DNA of 64,000 nt, from NCBI GenBank assembly GCA_965215165.1, contig CBDCCX010000006.1, forward strand, positions 2,790,001 through 2,854,000. The letters run 5' to 3'. The translations under genes were made by a program, and so were the position numbers. The stretch is from JANQRZ01 sp965215165. GTDB taxonomy: Bacteria > Bacteroidota > Rhodothermia > Rhodothermales > JANQRZ01. Under the pieces are notes generated by a model. It did no database searches. It was given only the letters and a program-made list of their open reading frames with translations, and had not been told where the DNA came from. Shown here piece after piece: positions 24,885-33,521 of this stretch (the stretch's first letter is position 1; every line of letters starts with the position of its first letter).

Positions 24885-26570
24885 TTAGTGCGCCAGCACC
24901 AGCCGCCCCGTCCTGACTCTGGTTTCGCTCTCTAGATGCCACACATAGACCCCCGCTGGAAGAGCCGACCCGTCGAAGGTCGCCACGTGCTCACCGCCCT
25001 CAGCGTAACCGTCGGCGAGGCGGGCCACCTCGCGCCCGAGTACATCGTAAACCGTCAGCCGCACCGGCCCTGGCACCGGCAGTGTGAAGCGTAGTGTTGT
25101 CTGCGAGTGGAAAGGGTTCGGATAGGCAGAGAGCAAAGAGAGAGCGGGAGGGACGGGAGCGCCGTCAGTGCCGGCGGCGGTGCTGAAGAGGTAGGCGCGA
25201 CCAACCTCAGCGGGACCTCCGTTTGGCCCCTCGAAAGGCGCTCCGATGAGGATGTCGACACCCCCGACGCCGTCAGCGTTGGGCACGCCTGCGACGGAAA
25301 AGCCGAAGGAGCCACCTTCATTCTCATTAGGTGATTGGAGTTCGACTAGGACGGAGCCGGTCGCGCCGCTGAAGAGGTAGGCGCGGCCGGCTCCGTCGGG
25401 GCTGCCACTGGGCTCCTCTCCAATCGCCCCGACGAGGAGGTCCCCTTGACCGTCACCGTCGGCGTCGGGTACACCTGCGACAGACCAACCGAACCAGCCG
25501 TTGGTCTCCGGGTGGGGCGAGCGGAGGTTGAAGATGCGTGCGCCGGTCGCCCCGCTGAACAGATAAATTGCCCCAGCTCCCTCGCGGTAGGTCCCGACGA
25601 GGAGGTCGCCGCGACCGTCACCGTCGGCATCGGGGACACCCGCTACGGCGTGGCCGAAGTAGGCGTTGGGTAGCTCCGGATAAAGGGCAGTGAGCTTAGT
25701 GATGAGCGCATCGCTCGCGCCGCTGAACAGATAAGCTTCCCCGGCGTCGAAGACGCTGAAGCCGGGCAGTTCATAATCCTCGCGATACGCTCCAACAAGG
25801 AGGTCACCCAAACCGTCGCCGGTGGCGTCGGGCACGCCGGCGACAGACTGTCCGAACTCGCCGTTGCTTTCTGCATCAGGCGACCGGAGTTCCGTGACGA
25901 GTGCGCCGTCTGCGCCGCTGAAGAGGTAGGCTCGCCCGGCGTTGTGGAGGCTTGCGCTGAGACTCTCGTCCCTTGCTCCAATGAGGAGATCGTCGCGGCC
26001 GTCGCCGGTGGCGTCGGGTACACCGGCTACGGAGAAGCCAAAGCGACCACCATTCTCCTCACGAGGAGAGCGGAGCTCGTGAAGGATAGCACCTGTGGCA
26101 CCGCTGAAGAGGTAAGCGCTGCCGGCACCCTCAGGACTCATGCCCACGTCCTCGTTAGGTGCCCCGATGAGGAGGTCGCCGCGGCCATCACCGTCCGTAT
26201 CAGGTATGCCTGCTACGGAGAAACCAAAGTTGCCAGCCTGCTCTTCGTTGGGGGACGAGAGCGTGTAGAGGAGCACGCCGGTGGCACCACTGTAGAGATG
26301 CACCCGGCCAGCGCTTTCAGGGCTGGTTCCTGGACCCTCGCGGGACGCTCCGATGAGCAGATCGGCTACGCCGTCACCATCAGTGTCGGGAACACTCGAC
26401 ACCGATGCACCGAATCTGCCTCCCTCTTCCTCAGTCGGGGAAAGGAGCTCAAGGAGAAGCGACTGCGCTAGAGCTGGTCGGGGAAGCGCAACTGCAAGCA
26501 TCAACAGGACGCCGGGCAGCGCTGCCCGCCAGAGTGAAGCAAGGGTGGGAAAACAAGGAACTGTACACAT
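24885..26570 (-). CDS. FG-GAP repeat protein with type IX secretion sorting tail
   Basis: 561 aa from ATG 26570 (MCTVPCFPTLASLWRAALPG), which gives a usable signal peptide ending ALAQS. An earlier in-frame start adds 25 Cys-rich residues. The body has seven FG-GAP/integrin-alpha repeats, each with a D.DGDG.gDLL.GA calcium-loop pattern, for example VPDTDGDGVADLLIGA. The last 80 residues, beginning LSAYPNPFHSQTTLRF and ending RTGRLVLAH, are a T9SS type A sorting domain, so it is probably exported to the cell surface. Ligand unknown. Nothing downstream on the strand suggests an operon. Confidence 0.88.
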   Translation of the reverse strand: MCTVPCFPTLASLWRAALPGVLLMLAVALPRPALAQSLLLELLSPTEEEGGRFGASVSSVPDTDGDGVADLLIGASREGPGTSPESAGRVHLYSGATGVLLYTLSSPNEEQAGNFGFSVAGIPDTDGDGRGDLLIGAPNEDVGMSPEGAGSAYLFSGATGAILHELRSPREENGGRFGFSVAGVPDATGDGRDDLLIGARDESLSASLHNAGRAYLFSGADGALVTELRSPDAESNGEFGQSVAGVPDATGDGLGDLLVGAYREDYELPGFSVFDAGEAYLFSGASDALITKLTALYPELPNAYFGHAVAGVPDADGDGRGDLLVGTYREGAGAIYLFSGATGARIFNLRSPHPETNGWFGWSVAGVPDADGDGQGDLLVGAIGEEPSGSPDGAGRAYLFSGATGSVLVELQSPNENEGGSFGFSVAGVPNADGVGGVDILIGAPFEGPNGGPAEVGRAYLFSTAAGTDGAPVPPALSLLSAYPNPFHSQTTLRFTLPVPGPVRLTVYDVLGREVARLADGYAEGGEHVATFDGSALPAGVYVWHLESETRVRTGRLVLAH

Positions 26571-26645
26571 CTGTCGAGGGGTTGAGCGATAAAGGCAACA
26601 GGAAGTGCCGCCGAAGGAGCAATTCTTGTTTCTGCCTCGCAACAA

Positions 26646-26928
26646 TCCCGCGTAATGAATTCCGGTGCGCCATCAAGGGGGCCAGGACCGGCGGGAGGCG
26701 GCTCTACAAGTGTATAGATTGAGCGGGGACCAAACAGGGTCATAGTTTTCGCCCTTCGGTCCAGGTCGCGCTCTTGCGCCCAAGACCAACAAGCAGGAGG
26801 TCTAGACGACGGTCCTACGAACTAGCCCCTCGAATCTGACCCCGGCGCGAGGCGTATCCGCGCCGCCTTCGCCCCGGTTTGCCTTCGCCCCGGTTTCCAT
26901 GTGACCTGGCCGGCCCCAGCGTCGGCTC
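26646..26928. other. Divergent intergenic region with a short tandem repeat
   Basis: The gap separates the FG-GAP gene (-) and the MMPL exporter (+). GCCTTCGCCCCGGTTT occurs twice in direct succession at 26865-26880 and 26881-26896. I see no RNA gene or clear promoter motif. Confidence 0.5.
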
Positions 26929-29436
26929 GTGTCCAGTCCTCCCCTCGCCTCGCCCGTGGAACGCTTCTTCGACGCCCTCCGCCCGCTCCTCCGCACGATT
27001 GTCCGGCATCCGCTCGCCGTGGTCGCGCTCGCCCTCGCGCTCTCGGCGCTCGGGCTGCTCTCGGCGGCCGGCCTGCGAATCGACACCGACCTGGCGAACC
27101 TGCTGCCTGACGACTATCCGAGCGTGCAGGCCCTCGAGACGCTGCGCGAGACGGTCGGCTCGGAGACGCCGGTTGATGTCGGGGTCGAGAGTCCGGCGTT
27201 CGGGGCCAACCTCGCCTTCGCGGAGGCGCTGATCCCCGAGGCGCTCGCGCTGCGGCGGGGCGGCGAGCCGCTCTTCACCCGAGCCGAGTTTCGGAAGGAC
27301 ACGACGTTCCTCTCGCAGAACGCGCTCTACTTCGCCTCGGACCAAGAGCTCGACCAGCTCGAAGCCTTCCTCGAAACCGCCGCCGAGGACGCCCGCCTCG
27401 AGGCCAACCCGTTCTTCGTCGACCTCGACGACGACCTCGGGCTGGACGACGACGAGGACTCGGCCGACCTCGAGGCGTCGCTCTCGAACCTTCAGGTGCG
27501 GGAATATCCAGTCTCGCCCGACTCGACCGTCCTCGCGGTGCGGCTCTTCCCGAGCGGGGCGCAGACCAACATCGGCGGCATCCGCGAGACCTACCGCCGG
27601 CTCGACTCCCTGGTGGCGGCGATGGCCCCGAGCGGATTCCACCCTGCGATGGAGGTGACGACGGCCGGGCGGCTCCTGCGGCAGCAGGTCGAGATCGACG
27701 CGATCACGGACGATGTCCGAGGCAGCTTCGGGCTCGGCGCGGCGGCGGTGCTGCTCTTCGTCGTGCTCTACTTCTTCTACAAAGCGGTGCAGGTGCGCGG
27801 GCTGCGGCGCGACGTGGTCCTGAGCGAGCTCGCCCGCCTCCCGGTGACGGCCGTCCTGATCGGGCTTCCGCTGCTGATGAGCCTGGCGTGGACGTTCGGG
27901 GTCGCTGGCCTCACGCTCGGCAGCCTCAACCTGATGACCTCGACGCTCGCGCTCGTGCTCTTCGGGCTGGGGATCGACTACGGCATCCACTTCTACGCCC
28001 GCTACACCGAGGAGCGCGGGCGCGGCCGCGGCGTCGAGGACGCCGCCGAGACCACGTTCGTCTCGACCGGCCTCGCGGTCGCCGTGAGCGCCGCCACGAC
28101 GGCCGTCGCGCTCTTCGCCCTCACGGTCGCCGACTTCCGGGGGTTCAGCGAGTTCGGGTGGATCGGCGGCCTCGGGATCGTCTTCGCGCTCGTGGCGATG
28201 CTGCTCGTCCTCCCGGCGCTGCTCGCGCTCGCCGAGCGGTGGGGGCTGCTCCGGCTCGAAGCGGGCGGCGCGCCGGCCGGCGCTGCGAGCCGCCGACCCT
28301 TCCCGGCGGTCCGGCTGATTCTGGCGCTGTCGCTCGTCGCCACGCTCGCGTCGCTCGTTGCCCTCCCAAACGAGCGGTTCGAGTACGACTTCAGCAGCCT
28401 CGAGCCCGAGTACCGCGCCTACTACGACCGCGCCGACCGGATCGCCCCGGCGCTCGGCGGGTCGGGCCGCCGCAACCCGGCCTACCTCGTGCTCGAGGAC
28501 ACGGCCGACGTGCGGCCAGTCGTGGACGAGCTGCGCCGCCGGGCGGAGGAGGACACGCTTATCCTCGCTGTCGAGAGCCTGCAAGAACGCTTCCCGACCA
28601 CGCCTGCCGCCGCACGCCAAAAGCTCGACCGGCTCGAAGCGATCCGCGCCCTCGCCGACGATCCGTTTCTGCGCCGGGACTCGACCGGCGAGATCGCCCG
28701 CGTCCGCCGCGCCGCGAGCACAACCGCGCCGATTCCGCTTGGCCGTGTGCCCGATGACCTCAAGCGCACCTTCACGTCGAAGTCGGGCGAGGTCGGGACC
28801 TTCGTGATCGTCTACCCGGCGGTGAACCTGTCCGAGGACGCGCGCCTCTCGATGGCCTTCTCCGACGCCGTAGGTACGGTCGAGGCAAATGGGACGACCT
28901 ACCACGCCGGGTCGACCTCGATCGTGGCGGCCGAGATGCTGCGGCTGATGCTGGCCGAGAGCCCGCTGATGCTCGGCATCACGTTTGCACTGATCGCAGG
29001 CCTGATGCTTCTCGTCTTCCGTTCGGTCCGGTGGACGCTCTTGGCGCTGCTGCCCCTCGTGGTGGGCGTCCTGTGGATGCTCGGGGCGATGGTACTAACC
29101 GGCGTCTCGCTGACGTTTTACAACCTCGTCGTGCTGCCCGCCGTGCTCGGCATCGGGAATGACTGCGGGGTCCACCTCGTCCACCGCTACCGCGAAGAGG
29201 GGGCCGGCTCGCTCCGCACCGTGCTCCGCTCCACCGGCGAGCACGTCGCGATGGGCGCGCTCACCACGATGATCGGCTTCTCGGGCCTGCTGCTCTCGTT
29301 CCACCCCGGCCTCCGCTCGATCGGCCTGCTGGCCGTCATCGGGATCGGGACGACGCTCTTGGCCGCCCTCCTCTTCCTGCCCGCCGTCCTCCAATGGCTC
29401 GAAGACCGTCGGCCCACCGACCCACTCGCACGATGA
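26929..29436 (+). CDS. RND/MMPL-family exporter
   Basis: 835 aa with the two-fold RND-like plan: TM1 (about 25-45), a large periplasmic loop starting RIDTDLANLLPDDYP (the family's characteristic N-terminal phrase), a cluster of TMs with GLGIDYGIHFYARYTEE (about 350) carrying the MMPL GxxxDY motif, a second periplasmic loop and second TM cluster with GIGNDCGVHLVHRYREE (about 745). This resembles HpnN-type hopanoid or lipid exporters. No hopanoid genes are adjacent, so the substrate is open. The stop overlaps the next gene (ATGA), showing coupling to the lipocalin-like protein. Confidence 0.92.
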   Translation: MSSPPLASPVERFFDALRPLLRTIVRHPLAVVALALALSALGLLSAAGLRIDTDLANLLPDDYPSVQALETLRETVGSETPVDVGVESPAFGANLAFAEALIPEALALRRGGEPLFTRAEFRKDTTFLSQNALYFASDQELDQLEAFLETAAEDARLEANPFFVDLDDDLGLDDDEDSADLEASLSNLQVREYPVSPDSTVLAVRLFPSGAQTNIGGIRETYRRLDSLVAAMAPSGFHPAMEVTTAGRLLRQQVEIDAITDDVRGSFGLGAAAVLLFVVLYFFYKAVQVRGLRRDVVLSELARLPVTAVLIGLPLLMSLAWTFGVAGLTLGSLNLMTSTLALVLFGLGIDYGIHFYARYTEERGRGRGVEDAAETTFVSTGLAVAVSAATTAVALFALTVADFRGFSEFGWIGGLGIVFALVAMLLVLPALLALAERWGLLRLEAGGAPAGAASRRPFPAVRLILALSLVATLASLVALPNERFEYDFSSLEPEYRAYYDRADRIAPALGGSGRRNPAYLVLEDTADVRPVVDELRRRAEEDTLILAVESLQERFPTTPAAARQKLDRLEAIRALADDPFLRRDSTGEIARVRRAASTTAPIPLGRVPDDLKRTFTSKSGEVGTFVIVYPAVNLSEDARLSMAFSDAVGTVEANGTTYHAGSTSIVAAEMLRLMLAESPLMLGITFALIAGLMLLVFRSVRWTLLALLPLVVGVLWMLGAMVLTGVSLTFYNLVVLPAVLGIGNDCGVHLVHRYREEGAGSLRTVLRSTGEHVAMGALTTMIGFSGLLLSFHPGLRSIGLLAVIGIGTTLLAALLFLPAVLQWLEDRRPTDPLAR

Positions 29437-30488
29437 CTGCTCGCCCGCTTCTCCCTCTCTTCCTCAGCCTCCTCGTCGCGCTCAGCGCCGGAGCGGCCCC
29501 GGCCGACGAGCGCGTGACCCTGCCCACCGGCGGCGAGCGCGGCCTCGGCGTGGCCGACCTCCGGCCGCACCGCGTGAGCGGCAGCGCCTACAACGAGTCG
29601 TGGTCCTACAGCTTCCTGCTGGGCGACGGGATGCAGGCCACCTTCAGCCTCTCGCTCGCGCACCTCGGCAGCCTGATGTCGGCCGTCTCCGGGGCCGAGT
29701 TCTCGGTCTCCGGCTTCGACGGGAAGACCTACCGCGCCGCCAAGCAGTACGATGCCAAGGACTTGGTTTTCTCCGAGGGCGCGCAGCGGCTCCAGGTTCA
29801 GCCAACCATTTTCTTCGAGGGCGCGCTCCCGCGCGCTCACCGGGTCCACTTCGAGGCCAGCAAGAACGGGGCGCTCTACGCCGTGGACCTGACCTTCTCC
29901 GATATCGCCGCCGGGCTGACCTGGGGCGACGGCGTCTTCCGCCTCGGCGGCCAGCAGATCGGGATGTTCCTCCACATCCCCTACGCCCGCGTTTCGGGCA
30001 CCATCTCGGTCGGCGGCGTGACCAAGCGCGTCCGCGGCACCGCGACGATGGACCACACCTTCCAGACCGACTTCGCGCCGAAGCTCGTCCGCGGGGCCTA
30101 CCGCTACGTGCAGCACGGCACCAACGCCGAAGTGGGCTACGTCATCCGCCCGGCGTCGCAGTTCGAGGACCGCGTGGTCGGCCTCGCCGCGGTGCGCGAG
30201 GGCGGGCGCTTCCGCCTCCGCCGTCCCGAGTCGCTCGAGGTCGTCTCGGCGCGGACGGTGCGCGGGGCGTCGGTGCCGCACCAGCTCGCGGTGCGCTTCG
30301 CCGGCGGCGGCCAGACCATCCTCAACCGCGAGCGCGACGACCAGAGCTTCTCGGCGCTCGACGAGCTCGGCGGCCTCCAGCGGAGCCTCGCCCGGAGCTA
30401 CATCGGCGGCGAGGTCGTGGTGGTGCGCGGGCGCGGCACCACCAACCGGCGCGAGCGCATCGCCTACGACTACCTCCTCGTGAAGTAG
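29433..30488 (+). CDS. Lipocalin-like (AttH/CrtC superfamily) exported protein
   Basis: 351 aa from ATG 29433, overlapping the MMPL stop by four bases. Signal peptide MTARPLLPLFLSLLVALSAG then AAPADE. The body is beta-rich. It contains GTATMDHTFQTDFAPKLVRG (about 210), matching the M.H......f.p....g pattern of AttH/hydroxyneurosporene synthase-like double lipocalins, which bind hydrophobic ligands. Coupling to an RND/MMPL lipid exporter suggests a periplasmic lipid carrier or acceptor. That function is inferred from neighbourhood and fold resemblance. The family call is moderate. Confidence 0.65.
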   Translation: MTARPLLPLFLSLLVALSAGAAPADERVTLPTGGERGLGVADLRPHRVSGSAYNESWSYSFLLGDGMQATFSLSLAHLGSLMSAVSGAEFSVSGFDGKTYRAAKQYDAKDLVFSEGAQRLQVQPTIFFEGALPRAHRVHFEASKNGALYAVDLTFSDIAAGLTWGDGVFRLGGQQIGMFLHIPYARVSGTISVGGVTKRVRGTATMDHTFQTDFAPKLVRGAYRYVQHGTNAEVGYVIRPASQFEDRVVGLAAVREGGRFRLRRPESLEVVSARTVRGASVPHQLAVRFAGGGQTILNRERDDQSFSALDELGGLQRSLARSYIGGEVVVVRGRGTTNRRERIAYDYLLVK

Positions 30489-30512
30489 CGACCTACGGCT
30501 GCCAGAGCACGT

Positions 30513-30578
30513 TCACCCCGTAGCGAGCGAAGGCCGCGTCAACCAGAGCAGCGTGTGGGTATCGAGAAGCACACGCAT
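30513..30578 (-). pseudogene. Truncated PIN-domain toxin stub
   Basis: 21 codons read MRVLLDTHTLLWLTRPSLATG and end in TGA. The first 14 residues are the exact PIN/VapC opening with the first catalytic Asp (LLDTHTLLW). The remaining about 110 residues, with all other acidic residues, are missing. It starts 5 bp after the antitoxin remnant stop, the normal toxin-antitoxin order. Confidence 0.8.
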
Positions 30579-30583
30579 CGCAT

Positions 30584-30795
30584 CTAGGGCGCGAAGTCGT
30601 CGAGAGGCTCGTCGAAGTCGTCGCTCATGTGGATGAGTCTGCGTGCTCCGCCGCCCCGGCGTGGGCGACGCTCCGTCCCCACCACGGGCATAAGTCGGAC
30701 GCTGGCACCGTCGCCGCGCGCGATTAGGATCTCCTCGGCTCGGCGGTTTGGTCGATCAGTTCGGGCAGGCACGCCTGCGCGTCGTCTAGCTTCAC
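30584..30795 (-). pseudogene. Frameshifted Phd/YefM-type antitoxin remnant
   Basis: From GTG 30795 one frame gives VKLDDAQACLPELIDQTAE, the N-terminal half of a Phd-like antitoxin. The continuation AEEILIARGDGASVRLMPV and the C-terminal toxin-binding tail MSDDFDEPLDDFAP are in another frame. Together they make one antitoxin with a frameshift near 30730. With the truncated PIN stub downstream the module is dead. Confidence 0.78.
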
Positions 30796-30923
30796 CGTTC
30801 GCGTCGCTTTCGTCGTGGATTGGACGAGGGTACGATCTCTGTGTCGGCAGGTTCGTGCCTTCCCGACTAGCGCGCCGGGACCCCGCCGGCGGAAAGGAGG
30901 TGGGTAGATCGGTCCAAGCAGGC

Positions 30924-31781
30924 TCAGTGGTACAGGAACAGCGGGATGGTGGCTTGGTCGATGAGGCCGGTGGCGGTGGAGCCGAAGAGGAACTTGGAAA
31001 GCCCGGTCTTGGCGTGCGCGCCGGCCACGATCAGGTCGGCGCGGGTGCGGGCGGCGTGCTCCAGCAGCAGGTCCTTCGGGGCGCGGCCGGGGAGGCTCGT
31101 GCCGATGACCGAGCCGAAGCCGTGCGCCTCGAGGTAGGACGCGGCCAGCCCGAGGATCAGCTCGGACTCCGACCGCGCCTCGTCGGTGTCCTCGCGGACG
31201 TTGACCACCTCGACCTCGACGTGCTCGGCGTCGAACGGGTTGAGCTCGGCGAACTTCTGCATGGCGCGGGCCGCGCTTACGCTCCGGTCGTAGGCCACGA
31301 GCACGCGGCGGATCGGTCGGTAGGCCGCCTCGACTACGAGCGTCGCGGCGGCCCCTTTCTCGACGACCTCGTCCATCACGTGCGTGCGCTTGTCGCGGTC
31401 GGGGTAGAAGAAGTGCGACTCGTGCCCGCCGATCAGCAGGTCGTGGTACTTCATGTCCTCGACGATCCGCTCGAACGGCACGCCCTCCTCGACGTGGTTG
31501 TCGCCGGGGGAGACGCCCGCCCGGGTCAGCTCGTCGGCGAAGCCGCGGAGGAGGTGCTGCGCCTGAGTCCGCGCCTCGGCCGAGAGCTTACCCTGGAGCT
31601 TCTCGGCGTAGTACATCGCGCCTAGGCCCGCGCCGGACGATTCGCCCTCGATGCCTTTGCGGTCTACGAGCGCCAAGCCTGTGACCTCGGCCCCGGTGCG
31701 CTGCGCGATCTCGATGGCGTAGCGGGTGGCGACGGAGGTGTCGGAGTCGAAGTCGAGGGCGACGAGGATGCGCTTGAGCAT
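30924..31781 (-). CDS. Tandem universal stress protein
   Basis: 285 aa with two UspA domains. Domain 1 starts MLKRILVALDFDSDTSVATRY. Domain 2 starts RRVLVAYDRSVSAARAM at about 157 and ends with GAHAKTGLSKFLFGSTATGLI, the G-2x-G-9x-G(S/T) ATP-binding motif. Domain 1 lacks that motif, having GGHESHFFYPDRDKRT instead, so only one nucleotide site is likely. It is a cytoplasmic stress protein. It is transcribed away from the adjacent oriC-like region; an inverted repeat 31 bp upstream of the start (31812-31854) could be an operator. Confidence 0.92.
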   Translation of the reverse strand: MLKRILVALDFDSDTSVATRYAIEIAQRTGAEVTGLALVDRKGIEGESSGAGLGAMYYAEKLQGKLSAEARTQAQHLLRGFADELTRAGVSPGDNHVEEGVPFERIVEDMKYHDLLIGGHESHFFYPDRDKRTHVMDEVVEKGAAATLVVEAAYRPIRRVLVAYDRSVSAARAMQKFAELNPFDAEHVEVEVVNVREDTDEARSESELILGLAASYLEAHGFGSVIGTSLPGRAPKDLLLEHAARTRADLIVAGAHAKTGLSKFLFGSTATGLIDQATIPLFLYH

Positions 31782-31811
31782 GGCGGTGGCAGAGAGCGAG
31801 ACGGAGGGCTA

Positions 31812-31854
31812 AGAGACTGTTTGGTAATACGAGTTCCCCCACCAAACAGGCTCT
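31812..31854. repeat. Inverted repeat upstream of the stress-protein gene
   Basis: AGAGACTGTTTGGT at 31812-31825 and ACCAAACAGGCTCT at 31841-31854 pair at 13 of 14 positions around a 15-nt loop, flanked by TAA-like ends. It may be an operator, a terminator or a tiny MITE. Confidence 0.55.
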
Positions 31855-31884
31855 AAAGGTACGGCACGCGGCGCGTCTGAGCGG

Positions 31885-32345
31885 GCACGGGCTCGATTGA
31901 TATAGGCTGATATAGGGTCCCTGACGGTCATCCACACGGTCTATATATACAGAGTATTTAATAAAAGATGGTTTGTTGTAGTAGGGGCTGTGGAGATGTG
32001 GACAACGACCGGCAGCGAGGGCCTGTGCATAAGCAGGGCACTTATCCGCGCCGCTGTCCACGAGGCCGGCCTGTTTAGAAGCTGCGAGAGAACAGGTTCA
32101 GGGCGATTCGAGACGGTTGTCCACGTTTCCACGCTCATCCACAGAGCGAGTGGGCCGTCGTCCACAGGCTGTCCACAGCCTGGACCCTGTGGAGAGGTGC
32201 TGGATATCTCGTGGACGATTCGGTCTTGACAACGGGGCCTGGTTGGCAGGTCGGCGGGCGCGCGAAGTTCTCCCCGGTCCGTCCACCGTTCTCCACATTC
32301 TTCTCCACAGGGTGGAAAAGATTTCGGGCAGCGGCACGAGGACGC
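31885..32345. other. oriC: Predicted chromosomal replication origin (oriC)
   Basis: AT-rich left part: two direct 10-mers TTGATATAGG/CTGATATAGG (31897-31916), then TCTATATATACAGAGTATTT to about 31975, as expected of a DNA unwinding element. Beside it is a dense set of DnaA-box-like 9-mers. Plus strand: 31928 TCATCCACA, 32042 TTATCCGCG, 32054 CTGTCCACG, 32117 TTGTCCACG, 32135 TCATCCACA, 32158 TCGTCCACA, 32169 CTGTCCACA, 32289 and 32301 TTCTCCACA. Minus strand: 31997-32005 TTGTCCACA, 32024-32032 TTATGCACA (perfect TTATNCACA), 32188-32196 CTCTCCACA. No coding frame is credible. It lies 12 kb from recF, 22 kb from parS and 28 kb from rpmH. dnaA is not in the window. Confidence 0.85.
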
Positions 32346-32420
32346 CGGATCGCCCCGTTCTCCTCTCGCAAAACCGAACCGCCGCCGTCTCGTTAGATCG
32401 CCTCTGCGTCTCCGCTCCCT

Positions 32421-33080
32421 ATGCTCCGTCTCGCCCTCGTCCTCCTTCTGGCGCTGCCGCTCGGCGCGTTTGCCCAACCCGCCGGGCACGACGTCACCAT
32501 CGCCCGCGTCAAGTACGGCGGCGGGGGCGACTGGTACAGTGGCGAAGAGTCGCTGCTGACGCTGCTCGCCTTCGTGCGGGAGAACACGCTCCTCGACCTC
32601 GCGCCAGCGGAGGACATCGTGGAGCTGACGAGCGACAAGCTCTTCCAGTACCCGTACCTCTACCTCAACGGGCACGGCACGGTCCGCTTCACCGAGCGCG
32701 AGGCCGAGCGGCTGCGGCGCTACCTCGAGGGCGGTGGGTTCCTCCACGTCAACGACGACTACGGCCTCGACGCGACGCTTCGGCAGGAGATGAAGAAGGT
32801 CTTCCCGGACCAGGACTTCGCCCCCGTCCCGTTCGACCACCCGGTCTACGGCGCGCACTTCCAGTTCCCCAGCGGGCTCCCCAAGATCCACGAGCACGAC
32901 GGCAAAGCGGCCGAGGGCTTGGGGCTGTTCCACGAGGGGCGGCTCGTCGTCTTCTACTCCTACGAGAGCGACCTCGGCGACGGCTGGGAGCCACCGGGCG
33001 TGCACGACAACCCGCCCGAGAAGCGGCAGGCCGCGCTGCGGATGGGAACGAACCTGCTCGTCTACGCGATGACGCGGTAA
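32421..33080 (+). CDS. DUF4159-domain exported protein
   Basis: 219 aa with signal peptide MLRLALVLLLALPLGAFAQ. The rest is DUF4159: RVKYGGGGDWYSGEESL, LFQYPYLYLNGHGTVRFTEREAERLRRYLEGGGFLHVNDDYG (cited by its core YLEGGGFLHVNDDYG) and HPVYGAHFQFPSGLPKIHEH. These proteins are common beside MoxR/VWA operons in Bacteroidota and have a glutamine-amidotransferase-like fold of unknown role. Here it stands immediately beside the origin, 20 bp before a DUF4359 gene, with no MoxR gene adjacent. Confidence 0.88.
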   Translation: MLRLALVLLLALPLGAFAQPAGHDVTIARVKYGGGGDWYSGEESLLTLLAFVRENTLLDLAPAEDIVELTSDKLFQYPYLYLNGHGTVRFTEREAERLRRYLEGGGFLHVNDDYGLDATLRQEMKKVFPDQDFAPVPFDHPVYGAHFQFPSGLPKIHEHDGKAAEGLGLFHEGRLVVFYSYESDLGDGWEPPGVHDNPPEKRQAALRMGTNLLVYAMTR

Positions 33081-33099
33081 GGACCAACGCCCGTACCCC

Positions 33100-33423
33100 A
33101 TGCGCCTCTTGCTGCTGCTCGCCCTCGTCGTGGTGCTCGCCGTCACGAACCCCACGTCGGACGACTTCGCCGAGTTCGCCGAGGGGCACGTGGCCGAGCG
33201 GCTCGAGGCCGAGCTGGACGCGGTGCCGGCGGGCGGCCTGCTCGGCGACGTGGGGGGCCTCGCGGCGGGGCAACTCGTCCGCCGCTTCGCCGAGCGCGAG
33301 ACCTACCTCGTGGCGAGTGTGTATACCTTAGACCTCGACGGGCGCGCACGCGACGCGGAGGACTGGCGCTTCCTCGGCATCGCCGGCGTGTTCTTCGAGA
33401 TCGACCGGCCCGAGAGCTTCTGA
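33100..33423 (+). CDS. DUF4359-like small exported protein
   Basis: 107 aa. An N-terminal hydrophobic segment (LLLLLALVVVLAVTNPT) is followed by DDFAEFAEGHVAERLEAEL, and RRFAERETYLVASVYTLDL with a final WRFLGIAGVFFEI. The T-N-P....F..F....l opening and the NYLVFSIYT-like centre match DUF4359. Function unknown. It starts 19 bp after the DUF4159 gene and is likely co-transcribed. Confidence 0.75.
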   Translation: MRLLLLLALVVVLAVTNPTSDDFAEFAEGHVAERLEAELDAVPAGGLLGDVGGLAAGQLVRRFAERETYLVASVYTLDLDGRARDAEDWRFLGIAGVFFEIDRPESF

Positions 33424-33445
33424 AGCGCCGCGCCGCGCTGGAGCA

Positions 33446-33468
33446 GGGCGAACGCCGCTCGCCTCTAC
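33446..33468. repeat. REP-like palindrome, partial copy 3
   Basis: GGGCGAACGCCGCTCGCCTC is followed by TAC. This is the right part of the same palindrome family, degraded on the left, in the gap before glyA. Confidence 0.5.
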
Positions 33469-33521
33469 GGGCGGGCACCGCCTCCGATTGGCATCACCTC
33501 AGACATTACGATCGACTCCTC

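Noticed and set aside
26815..28905. 696-codon minus-strand frame over the MMPL gene
   Set aside because: Antisense shadow rich in Arg/Glu with no domain; the RND/MMPL motifs are on the plus strand.
31941..33155. 404-codon frame across the oriC-like region and DUF4159 gene
   Set aside because: It runs antisense through DnaA boxes and DUF4159; no start signal or domain.
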